Source of the DNA: Opitutia bacterium
Lineage (GTDB): Bacteria > Verrucomicrobiota > Verrucomicrobiia > Opitutales > Coraliomargaritaceae
Direction: 5' to 3'
Assembly: GCA_018663485.1 (NCBI GenBank)
Contig: JABJQI010000043.1
Span: forward strand, 1 to 13,879
DNA: 13,879 bases
Shown: positions 6,492 through 13,736 of the stretch, in pieces
Numbering within the stretch: the stretch's first letter is position 1
Layout of the letters: each line of letters starts with the position of its first letter
Program-made: the position numbers and the translations under genes
Notes under the pieces: generated by a model
What the model was told of the DNA's origin: nothing
The model's input: the letters and a program-made list of their open reading frames with translations, nothing else
Databases searched by the model: none

Positions 6492-7301
6492 ATGACCGAC
6501 TCGACCGTAGACCAATCGCCACTCCTTTCCGTTCGTGACCTTAAGGTGCATTTTCCTATTAAAGGTGGCGTGCTGCTGCGCACCGTGGATCATGTGAAAG
6601 CAGTGGATGGTGTGTCGTTTGATGTGCCGCGTGGCAAGACGGTCGGGCTGGTCGGCGAGAGTGGTAGTGGAAAGACGACGACAGGGCGAGCGATTGCCCG
6701 ACTGGTGCCAATCACTGATGGCACGATCTCCTACGAGGGCCACGATTTGTCACATCTGTCACGTAAAGACTTCTTTGCATATCGTAAGAAGATCCAGGTG
6801 ATTTTCCAGGATCCCTTTGGTTCGCTCAATCCGCGCATGACTATTTACAGCATCATTGCGGAGCCGCTGGATATACATTTTAAAGATTGGTCGAAGGCTC
6901 AAAAAGTGGCTCGCGTGGCGGACTTGCTTGAGAAGGTAGGGCTGAGTGCTGACTTTATGCAGCGCTATCCGCACCAGTTTAGTGGTGGCCAGCGACAACG
7001 CATCGGTATTGCCCGAGCGCTCGCTGTGGAGCCGGAGTTTATTATTTGTGACGAGCCGGTCAGTGCCTTGGACGTGTCGGTGCAGGCGCAGATTGTGAAC
7101 TTGTTACAGGATCTTCAAGATGAGTTAGGGCTGACTTACTTGTTCATCGCGCACGACTTGGCGGTGGTAGAGCACATTAGCGATCAGGTGTTGGTGATGA
7201 CTGAAGGCAAGATCGTTGAGCAAGCATCGTCGGATGAGATCTATAATAACCCGCAGCATCCGTATACGCGTAAGCTGTTGGATGCGGTGCCTAGCCTGTA
7301 G
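6492..7301 (+). CDS. ABC transporter ATP-binding protein, DppF/OppF type
   Basis: The second ATPase of the importer has 269 residues. The FPIKGGVLLRTVDHVKAVDG N-terminus is diagnostic of the DppF/OppF class. Walker A is GESGSGKT (55-62), the Q-loop is FQDPFGSLNPRM (105-116), the signature is FSGGQRQR (163-170), Walker B is FIICDEP (183-189) and the switch histidine is His221 in FIAHD. Like its partner it ends right after NPQHPYTRKLLDAVP and lacks the usual oligo_HPY tail (about 50 residues). It would pair with the DppD-type ATPase as a heterodimer on the two permeases. It is separated from that gene by the inverted DUF4250 gene, so it may have its own promoter or depend on read-through. No Shine-Dalgarno sequence is seen before ATG 6492. 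Confidence 0.93.
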   Translation: MTDSTVDQSPLLSVRDLKVHFPIKGGVLLRTVDHVKAVDGVSFDVPRGKTVGLVGESGSGKTTTGRAIARLVPITDGTISYEGHDLSHLSRKDFFAYRKKIQVIFQDPFGSLNPRMTIYSIIAEPLDIHFKDWSKAQKVARVADLLEKVGLSADFMQRYPHQFSGGQRQRIGIARALAVEPEFIICDEPVSALDVSVQAQIVNLLQDLQDELGLTYLFIAHDLAVVEHISDQVLVMTEGKIVEQASSDEIYNNPQHPYTRKLLDAVPSL

Positions 7302-7353
7302 CTGTTGCTTGCTTAATTGCGAGATTTCACTTGTTTGGTCATTCATAAAAACA

Positions 7354-7467
7354 ATGCATCAATTATTCTTAGCTACAGTGCTTACGGTCGCCCTATTGGC
7401 GCTTTCCGGTTGCAATACTTGGAAGGGCTTAGGCGAGGACTTTAAGTCCATGGGTGAGTCCATGTAA
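7354..7467 (+). CDS. Small entericidin-like lipoprotein
   Basis: This 37-residue reading frame starts MHQLFLATVLTVALLALSGC, a lipoprotein signal peptide with lipobox LSGC (Cys20), and continues NTWKGLGEDFKSMGESM. The mature part Cys-Asn-Thr-x-x-Gly-x-Gly-Glu-Asp matches entericidin A/B (E. coli EcnB reads CNTTRGVGED). Family members are tiny membrane lipoproteins, in E. coli described as an antidote/toxin pair linked to stress, but here only one is present and its role is unknown. The open frame extends upstream to 7216 through the ATPase gene, but that part is out-of-frame shadow. The gene follows the ATPase gene by 52 bases and faces the end of the GH130 gene. No basic residue is present in the n-region, and no Shine-Dalgarno sequence precedes the ATG. 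Confidence 0.72.
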   Translation: MHQLFLATVLTVALLALSGCNTWKGLGEDFKSMGESM

Positions 7468-7517
7468 AAGTCTGGAAGCTAAGCTAGGTTCTTTTAATTT
7501 CTCTTGAAGTGGCGGGT

Positions 7518-8984
7518 CTAGGAGCCGCTTTCCAGCAGTGCGGGCAGTAATTCGTCTATACGCAGTGTGCTGACTGCGGTTGCCACATCGCTCATTGCGT
7601 AGGGCAAAATCAATGTCTTTTTGTGTAGCATCGCCCCGCATGTGTAGACGACGTTTGGCACGTAGCCTTCCCGTTCGTTGCATTCCGGCTTAATGAGTGG
7701 GTCCGGCAGGCGGCCGATCACTTTTGAGGGATCTTCTAGATCGAGGAGCGCTGCACCGATGCAATATTGCCGCATCGCCCCAACTCCGTGCGTCAGCACG
7801 AGCCAGCCAGCTTCGGTCTCAATTGGTGAGCCGCAGTTTCCCAGCTTGACCATCTCCCATGGATATCTCGGTGCGATGAGTTTTTTCGGATTGTTCCAGT
7901 AGTGCGGATTATCCGAATACATCAGAAACAAGTTTTCATCGTCTTGCCGTGAGAGCATTGCGTAGCGGCCGTTGATGCGGCGCGGAAAGAGTGCCATGCC
8001 CTTGTTTTCGACGGCACTGCCGTTAAGTGTCAGAATGCGGAAATTGAGAAAGTCGCAAGTCTCAAGTAGTTGGGGCAGGGTCACACGTCCGTTGTAGGCG
8101 GTATAGGTAGCGTAGTAAGTGACTGTGCCATCGTCGTCGATGAACCTGACGAAACGGGCGTCCTCGATGCCGTTAGATTCATTGGTTGATACGGGGAAGA
8201 GAATCCGCTCGGACATGGCGGTGCTGGGTTCAAAACTAAGTTCATAATTTGATTCCGCCAGCCAGCGCACACATTCGAGTGTGCGTTGTTCTTCGCGGGT
8301 GACAATATGCGCGCGATGGGAGAAATTCTTCAGACTATTATCCAGCTCTTCGAGTGTGAAGGTCTCGTCAAGTGCCTCCATAACCGCGGCGGTGTATTCG
8401 TTTTCAAAGCCCATCTCATGCAGCTTTATAGTGAATGAATCGAGATTGTAGCTCGGGTTCGGATGAATCTCTGGAGCGGTGACGAATCGTGTCACGGGCT
8501 CTGCTTCGATTACGCCTTTGGCGTCGATCTCGACAGTTCGGAATTCGATGGATGAGATGTGACCTTCACCAGTCGCGCGCAGGCTCATGATAAATCGAAC
8601 ACTATTCGGTTGGAGTCCGTCTTGGTCAGGATGTAGGACGATGGAGGGGTTAAAAAGCGCCGCAGATTCGAGTGCATACTCACCAGTAAAGAGCGCGCCG
8701 ATTAGTAGCTGACGTGCGTGCGTGAGCGGGCTGTCTGAAAATAAGTGTGGCTCGACCTGTTTGAAGATTTCGAGGAGTAAGCGTTCGATCTCAATATGCC
8801 TAGAAGCGAAATCGCGCATGACTGTTGCGACTTCATATTCCACAGCGGCTTCGCTCATGGCGAGCCCGCGGCCAATAATTTGGATGATTCGCTGAGTGGA
8901 GCTTGGTATGAAGGGACGTATCAGCACGCGTGAGCTATCTGGAAGGAACTGTAATCCACAGCGGTTGATCGAGATTTTCTTCAT
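7518..8984 (-). CDS. GH130 family glycosidase / mannoside phosphorylase
   Basis: This 488-residue protein is a member of glycoside hydrolase family 130, five-bladed beta-propeller enzymes that phosphorolyse or hydrolyse beta-mannosides. Visible family features are FNPSIVLHPD (111-120), a shared-strand segment ending GEGHISSIEFRTVEID (139-154), GIEDARFV with the probable catalytic Asp275 (272-279), MLSRQDDENLFLMYSD (343-358), KLGNCGSPIETEAGWLVLTHG (380-400, in pieces), REGYVPNVVYTCG (438-450) and ILPYAMSD (459-466). The first hundred residues are a helical extension typical of the longer members. I cannot tell phosphorylase from hydrolase by eye. No signal peptide is present, so it acts in the cytoplasm. 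Its ATG overlaps the stop of the upstream glycosyltransferase gene (ATGA), which implies tight coupling. No Shine-Dalgarno sequence is seen. Confidence 0.88.
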   Translation of the reverse strand: MKKISINRCGLQFLPDSSRVLIRPFIPSSTQRIIQIIGRGLAMSEAAVEYEVATVMRDFASRHIEIERLLLEIFKQVEPHLFSDSPLTHARQLLIGALFTGEYALESAALFNPSIVLHPDQDGLQPNSVRFIMSLRATGEGHISSIEFRTVEIDAKGVIEAEPVTRFVTAPEIHPNPSYNLDSFTIKLHEMGFENEYTAAVMEALDETFTLEELDNSLKNFSHRAHIVTREEQRTLECVRWLAESNYELSFEPSTAMSERILFPVSTNESNGIEDARFVRFIDDDGTVTYYATYTAYNGRVTLPQLLETCDFLNFRILTLNGSAVENKGMALFPRRINGRYAMLSRQDDENLFLMYSDNPHYWNNPKKLIAPRYPWEMVKLGNCGSPIETEAGWLVLTHGVGAMRQYCIGAALLDLEDPSKVIGRLPDPLIKPECNEREGYVPNVVYTCGAMLHKKTLILPYAMSDVATAVSTLRIDELLPALLESGS

Positions 8985-11263
8985 AATGATTTGTGCAGTT
9001 GGATGGGATTTTGGCTGAGTCTCATTTCGGCCAGACTTAGGTAGAACGATAGGCAGGATTCAGCTCCTTGGTTTTCATTGATCCGATCCTGATGCAGGGC
9101 GTCGTGGCAGCCCCCAGTTATCGGATCATAGAGTGGTTGATCTAGGTCGTTACGACCGAGAAACCATTCAAACGCGAGCTGAGCAGCTTGTGAGAAAAAA
9201 GGATCCTTGGTCACCCGGAACGCTTCTAGGCTGGCGCTAATCATTGCGCACGCTTCAAGTGGTTGCTGGTCAAACTGAGCGGCGCGGCTTTGTCCTCGCC
9301 GCAAGAATCCGTTAGAGCCAATGGGGCGAAAATGTCCTTGCGGCGCGGTTTGCAATTCAATCAGCCAACGAAGCCCACTCAGCCCTGCCTCCAGTGCTTC
9401 TTGGTTGGGCATCCAGCAACCGCTTAGGATGAGTGCATGGGTGATGCGCATATTGTCATAGCAGACCATATCTTCCAACCATGGCCAGTCGGGGGCATTC
9501 GTACCCCGCCACAGCACGAGCAGTTTTTCAGTCAAGACTTCACGTATTCGGCTGACCTCGAGATCCCCTTCGAAACGTCTAAAATATTCATGGATGCCGA
9601 TCAGACCGAAGGCCCAGGCGCGTGGAGAGGTGAAGCCCTCTATAGCTGGTAGCGCCTGATCAAATAGCTGATTGCTTAGCTTGCGATGCCCCTTGTTTTG
9701 TGAGCGCCAGAGTGTAGCTCCGAGTGCCCATACGGCCCGCGCATGGCTGTCCTCGGAGCCCGCTTCTTCCAGCCATTTCCTGTCGAAACTCATGAAGTTG
9801 CGGAAGCGCCCACTGCCTTGCTTAAAAGCGTGGAACAGAAATGCAAGATAGCTGGAAGCCGCGTGTTCGATTTCTTTGCTGCGTCCGGTTTGTCCAATCT
9901 CGTCGAGCAGAATGGTGAGTAGCAGCGCGCGGGCATTATCGTCCGTGCAGTAGCCTTCGTGGAAGTTAGGCACTGTGTATATTCCATGTTGAAACATACC
10001 AGTGGAGTCGGTCATCCGAAATAAGTGGTCGAGTTTGAATGGTGGCAGTTGGTAGGGTTTCTGGTCTAGGGTTAGGTCACCGAACGCTTTACGCGGTTCT
10101 TTGATTCGACTGGAGCGCGCCTTTTTAAAGGTTTCCATGTAGCGCTCGGCGACGGTTGGCCAAATCATTTCGCGGCCAAGCAGGTAGGCCCGCTTTCGCA
10201 TTGATTGAAGCTTAACGTCGTCGTCCAGCAGTCCGAGCACCGCTGTGGTGATGGCTTCTGAGTCTCGAAATGGCACCAGCGTGCCGTTTCCTTCGGCGAG
10301 TAATTCCTGGGCGTGCCAGTAGGGGGTAGAGACGACCGCCTTGCCGGCACCGAAGCAATATGCGAGTGTGCCAGAAGTGATTTGCTCCTCGTTGAGATAG
10401 GTGGTTAGGTAGATGTCCGCCGCGGAGATGAACTCGTTGAGCTCCTGGTTATTGACATAGCGATTATAGAAGATCACGTGCTCTTTCACGCCGAGCGCTT
10501 CGGCGCGGCGTTCAAGTTGCAAGCGGTAGTTTTCGCCTTCGCTGGCTAGCAGGTTTGGGTGGGTAGCACCGAGCACGATATAAATAATTTCTGGGTGTGT
10601 TTTGCGTATCTCTGGCAGCGCGTCGATCACGTATTCGATTCCCTTCGCGGGGCTGAGCAAGCCGAAGGTGAGAAGCACTGTTCGCCCGAGTACGCCAAAC
10701 TGGTCTTTGTGAAAATTCGGATCGATGAAGGGTATGTCTGGTATGCCGTGTGGGATCAGTTCGATTTGCTGGTCTGGCACATGGTATACTTCGCGTAATA
10801 TATCGACGCCTTTTTCCGCCATCACCACTAAGCGTTGGCTGCGTTCGATGAGCTCAAGCATGACTTGTCGCTGTGCATGATCGGGTTCTTGCAGCACGGT
10901 GTGTAAGGTCGTGATCACTGGCATTTTTGCGTCGCGCAGTAAGGCGAGTATGTGACTGCCCGCGGCTCCCCCGTAGATGCCGAATTCGTGCTGTAAACAT
11001 AGCACATCGATGTTGTTGATGTTTAGAAAATCCGCCGCGCGGCGATACGAGTCGAGGTCACGCTCATGGAACTCGAAGCGCACTTGCGGTGGATATACAT
11101 AGCTGTGCTGATGGTCATTGACCGCTCCGACGATACATTGCGCGTCGGGGCATGCTTCTTGCACTGCCGTGCAGAGGTGATGGGTGAAGGTGGCAATACC
11201 ACATTGCCTCGGGACGAAGTCGCCGATGAATGCAATTTGACTGCCGGAAAATACTGATTCCAT
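8981..11263 (-). CDS. GT4-type glycosyltransferase with C-terminal helical domain
   Basis: This 760-residue protein has two parts. Residues 1-380 are a GT-B glycosyltransferase of family 4: FVPRQCGIATFTHHL near the N-terminus, LQHEFGIYGG (90-99), TTLHTVL (118-124), PHGIPD (171-176), FGLLSPAKGIEYVIDAL (200-216) and, in the donor site, STPYWHAQELLAEGNGTLVPF (312-332, in pieces) with the E-x-x-x-E type acidic residues. Residues 410-750 form a separate helix-rich domain with strongly conserved-looking motifs: FQHGIYTVPN, GYCTDDNARALLL (437-449), EDSHARAVWALG (504-515), YDNMRITHALILSG (602-615), QFDQQPLEACAM and GCHDALHQDRINENQGAESCLSFYLSL. It resembles an alpha/alpha toroid as in several sugar-processing enzymes. 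Neither part has a signal peptide or membrane helix. An in-frame stop shortly upstream supports ATG 11263. GH130 genes often accompany this type of fusion, as here. Confidence 0.88.
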   Translation of the reverse strand: MESVFSGSQIAFIGDFVPRQCGIATFTHHLCTAVQEACPDAQCIVGAVNDHQHSYVYPPQVRFEFHERDLDSYRRAADFLNINNIDVLCLQHEFGIYGGAAGSHILALLRDAKMPVITTLHTVLQEPDHAQRQVMLELIERSQRLVVMAEKGVDILREVYHVPDQQIELIPHGIPDIPFIDPNFHKDQFGVLGRTVLLTFGLLSPAKGIEYVIDALPEIRKTHPEIIYIVLGATHPNLLASEGENYRLQLERRAEALGVKEHVIFYNRYVNNQELNEFISAADIYLTTYLNEEQITSGTLAYCFGAGKAVVSTPYWHAQELLAEGNGTLVPFRDSEAITTAVLGLLDDDVKLQSMRKRAYLLGREMIWPTVAERYMETFKKARSSRIKEPRKAFGDLTLDQKPYQLPPFKLDHLFRMTDSTGMFQHGIYTVPNFHEGYCTDDNARALLLTILLDEIGQTGRSKEIEHAASSYLAFLFHAFKQGSGRFRNFMSFDRKWLEEAGSEDSHARAVWALGATLWRSQNKGHRKLSNQLFDQALPAIEGFTSPRAWAFGLIGIHEYFRRFEGDLEVSRIREVLTEKLLVLWRGTNAPDWPWLEDMVCYDNMRITHALILSGCWMPNQEALEAGLSGLRWLIELQTAPQGHFRPIGSNGFLRRGQSRAAQFDQQPLEACAMISASLEAFRVTKDPFFSQAAQLAFEWFLGRNDLDQPLYDPITGGCHDALHQDRINENQGAESCLSFYLSLAEMRLSQNPIQLHKSL

Positions 11264-11409
11264 ATAAACGAATAACTGAGGTTAAATCGCTTATCCGCCA
11301 ATTGTTCACTGCAGCGCAAGAGTACTGAATCGCTCTCCTAATGAATGGTGCTCGCATGTGGCAACCGTGCTTTTAGACGATTTTGCACTAATGATATAAA
11401 TCCATATTT

Positions 11410-11438
11410 AGTATAATCATATATGCCTAATCTTGCAA
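11410..11438 (-). promoter_or_regulatory. Promoter of the GT4-GH130 unit
   Basis: On the minus strand TTGCAA (11438-11433) and TATACT (11415-11410) are separated by exactly 17 bases, in an AT-rich stretch, a strong match to a sigma-70 type promoter. Transcription would start near 11403, leaving a leader of about 140 bases before the glycosyltransferase ATG at 11263. An AGGAGAG in this leader (minus strand, near 11340) is not followed by a usable start codon in the right frame. Confidence 0.55.
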
Positions 11439-11505
11439 GTGTTTGATATTACTTAAAAAGATTGAGGCGTCAGTATTGCTAGAGGGACTGATGAATCCCA
11501 AGTCT

Positions 11506-11542
11506 AAAAAGAGCACCGGCTTCTGCTGGCGATGGTTAGCTC
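11506..11542 (-). terminator. Possible recQ terminator
   Basis: On the minus strand GAGC-(TA)-ACC pairs with GGTGCTC, 16 bases apart, and is followed directly by TTTTT (11510-11506). It lies about 110 bases after the recQ stop. The two-base bulge and the long loop make the fold imperfect. Confidence 0.35.
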
Positions 11543-11653
11543 CATTGCTTTAGGGCATCGCTTTAAATGCTCCTTGCAGCAATCGTTGAGCAGAATGCGA
11601 CTGATTTATGATACGCGGTTGAGTGTGCTGTAATCTTCCTGCGGATTCGACCA

Positions 11654-13585
11654 TTATGCTGGTGAGTCGACCGATCGGGCCTCTAGCACATTGGCAAAGG
11701 CCACTTCGGCGCATCTGGCGAACTGCCGATTGCCGCGTAGGCCACGCGTAGCTGAAACCGCTGGCGAATTAAGGCCACAGAGAAAGCGGGCTTGTTGTCG
11801 CGGGCGGGCCAGGGCGTTGGTGTTTTGCTCAACTAAAGTGCTGAAGTGGCTCAGGTCATAGCTTTCGATGCTGGCATGTTGACGTGGCGGTAATTGTGCA
11901 GGCTCATCGCCCAAGCAGATTCCGCAGTGGCCACAGGGAACGATCGATTCGCCGAAATAGCCAAGCAACTTGGCGGTGAGGCAACTCTCGTGTTGAGCAT
12001 AGGCCAGCATTGATTCGATACGGGCAATCTCGATCGCTTCGTGCTGGCTAAAGGTCTCTTGTAATTGCTGGCACAATTCAGGGATGTCGACATCTTGTTC
12101 TAGACGGCGAAAGCGTTGACGGTAGCCAGCCAATTGTAGTTCGGCTAGGCCTTTGTGTTGCAGGCTGTCGATCGCACGCAGGATGACGCTGCGTTGTTGA
12201 CCAGTGTGCGCAATTGCCTGGTCGATGTCTAAGCTGATCCATTTGCGAGCTTTGGTGCAGCAGCTAAAGATCTTGCGGATAAACGCCGCTTGCTTGTCTG
12301 GATACTGTGCTAAGATCTCGGCGCTACTGCCAATCGGTGCAAAGCGTATACTGCCATAGTAATGACCTTCGGCGCGGATGATGCCTTTCAACTCCAAGCG
12401 AGTGAGCAAGGTATTGACCACTAGCTGACGGATATCGTGGCGGCGCGAGAGGTCGGTAATCGCGATATCGATTTCATCATCGGAGCCGAGCAGTTCGGTG
12501 ACAATCGATGTAATGCTCTCGGGATCAGGCGTGTCGCCATAGACGAAATTTTCCAATGCCGTGCAGTCGTCGGCACAGGCGAACAGTTCGCAGGTCGAAG
12601 GCGCTCCATCACGTCCAGCGCGGCCGATTTCTTGCATGTAGCTTTCATAGCCTTTGGCCATGTGATAGTGATAGACGTAGCGGATGTCGGACTTATCTAC
12701 GCCCATGCCAAACGCAATCGTGGCGCAAATGATCGGCACTTCACCGTTCATAAACGCGTCTTGAGTGGCGACGCGCTGCTCGGATTTCATGCCCGCGTGG
12801 TAAGCCTTTGCGTCGAAGCCTGCTTTGACGAGTCGCTCGGCGACCTCTTCGGCATGGCGTTGCAGGCTGACGTAAATGATGGTCGATCCAGCGGGGCGCT
12901 CGCGAAGGCGTTGCTCCAAGATCGCGGGACGCTCAGCATCGCTGCAACTCGTAATGCGCAGCTCTAGGTTTGGACGATGGAAGCCGGTGTTGACGATGTC
13001 GCCATCGGCAATGTCGAAGGCGCGCGCCATATCATCGGAGACTTGTGGGGTCGCCGTCGCGGTGAGCGCGAGCACGCGTTCGACCTTTAGCTCCTTAGCC
13101 GCGTTGGCCAATTTTAGGTAGTCGGGCCGGAAATTGTGGCCCCAGGATGAGATGCAGTGTGCCTCATCCACAGCCAGTAAACTAATAGGGAGGCCATGAA
13201 TGAGATTGAGGAATCGTTCGTTACCTAGCCGTTCGGGAGCGACAAACAGCAGCTTTAGTTGGCCGCCACGAATGTCTTGAGTGACGCGGCGGTAAGTTTC
13301 CTCGTCGAGGCTGGAGTCCAAGCGTTCCGCTGCGATACCGCGTGCCTGTAGGCTGTCGATCTGATCTTTCATCAGCGCCAGCAGCGGCGAGACGACTAAG
13401 GTCAACCCGGGTAATAGCAGGGCAGGCAATTGATAGCACAAGCTTTTGCCCGAGCCGGTCGGAAAGATCGCGCTAGCACTGCGCCCCTCGAGCAGCGTCT
13501 GAATGACCTGTTCTTGCCCTGATCGAAAGGTCTCAAACCCAAATGTCGCTTTTAAAAGTGAGTGTGGGTCGGTCGAAGGTGTCAT
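11654..13585 (-). CDS. recQ: ATP-dependent DNA helicase RecQ
   Basis: This superfamily 2 3'-5' DNA helicase has 643 residues; numbering here counts from a GTG codon six bases upstream. The Q motif FGFETFRSGQEQVI is at 17-30, Walker A PTGSGKS at 44-50, DEAH at 142-145 followed by the RecQ aromatic-rich loop CISSWGHNFRPDY, the T-A-T motif LTATAT at 176-181 and motif VI QEIGRAGRDG at 320-329. The RQC zinc site is formed by Cys537, Cys553, Cys556 and Cys559 (PCGHCGIC). No HRDC domain follows; instead the last 50 residues hold an ARPRQQARFLCGLNSPAVS module ending FANVLE. I prefer ATG 13585 over GTG 13591. The role is unwinding of forks and recombination intermediates. It faces away from metK; 151 bases separate the two starts. 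No LexA box was seen upstream. Confidence 0.95.
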   Translation of the reverse strand: MTPSTDPHSLLKATFGFETFRSGQEQVIQTLLEGRSASAIFPTGSGKSLCYQLPALLLPGLTLVVSPLLALMKDQIDSLQARGIAAERLDSSLDEETYRRVTQDIRGGQLKLLFVAPERLGNERFLNLIHGLPISLLAVDEAHCISSWGHNFRPDYLKLANAAKELKVERVLALTATATPQVSDDMARAFDIADGDIVNTGFHRPNLELRITSCSDAERPAILEQRLRERPAGSTIIYVSLQRHAEEVAERLVKAGFDAKAYHAGMKSEQRVATQDAFMNGEVPIICATIAFGMGVDKSDIRYVYHYHMAKGYESYMQEIGRAGRDGAPSTCELFACADDCTALENFVYGDTPDPESITSIVTELLGSDDEIDIAITDLSRRHDIRQLVVNTLLTRLELKGIIRAEGHYYGSIRFAPIGSSAEILAQYPDKQAAFIRKIFSCCTKARKWISLDIDQAIAHTGQQRSVILRAIDSLQHKGLAELQLAGYRQRFRRLEQDVDIPELCQQLQETFSQHEAIEIARIESMLAYAQHESCLTAKLLGYFGESIVPCGHCGICLGDEPAQLPPRQHASIESYDLSHFSTLVEQNTNALARPRQQARFLCGLNSPAVSATRGLRGNRQFARCAEVAFANVLEARSVDSPA

Positions 13586-13663
13586 GGTCACGATGAATGT
13601 AAAATATGCTAAATGAAGTGATTTGGATATTTGCGGAAAAGTAATCTATAGCGAGGCTCGTTT

Positions 13664-13689
13664 AACATATCAATTTATCCTGATATGTT
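13664..13689. promoter_or_regulatory. Perfect inverted repeat before metK, probable operator
   Basis: AACATATCA (13664-13672) and TGATATGTT (13681-13689) are a perfect nine-base inverted repeat around an eight-base centre. The right arm overlaps the likely -35 box of metK by two bases. The ATATCA-N8-TGATAT core resembles ArsR-family operators. ArsR-type regulators (SahR) are known to control SAM-cycle genes in other bacteria, but linking one to this site is inference. It may also serve recQ, which is divergent. Confidence 0.5.
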
Positions 13690-13715
13690 GATAAGTTGCT
13701 TGATTAATCTAAATA
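13688..13715 (+). promoter_or_regulatory. Probable metK promoter
   Basis: TTGATA (13688-13693) and TAAATA (13710-13715) are 16 bases apart. Transcription would start near 13722, about 15 bases before the ATG, too close for a riboswitch. No SAM riboswitch-like fold was seen upstream. Confidence 0.4.
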
Positions 13716-13736
13716 ATTGGCAATAGTGACTGGCTT

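Larger units (their letters stand above)
11264..11653. other. Gene-free spacer between the glycosyltransferase gene and recQ
   Basis: The 390 bases hold no convincing coding sequence. The part at about 11375-11460 is much more AT-rich than its surroundings and contains the promoter described at 11410-11438. A 7-bp hairpin (GCGATGG/CCATTGC, one G-U pair, 11529-11548) and a larger terminator-like fold (11506-11542) overlap each other. The bases 11549-11653 show nothing recognisable. Confidence 0.5.

Noticed and set aside
11301..11320. A TGTTC near 11305 as a possible second LexA box
   Set aside because: The matching GAACA half at the right distance is absent, and the site lies in the leader of an unrelated gene.
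12437..12967. A 176-codon plus-strand open frame inside recQ
   Set aside because: Antisense shadow of the conserved helicase core.
13592..13736. A SAM riboswitch before metK
   Set aside because: No SAM-I, SAM-II or related conserved core was seen, and the predicted transcript start leaves only about 15 leader bases.
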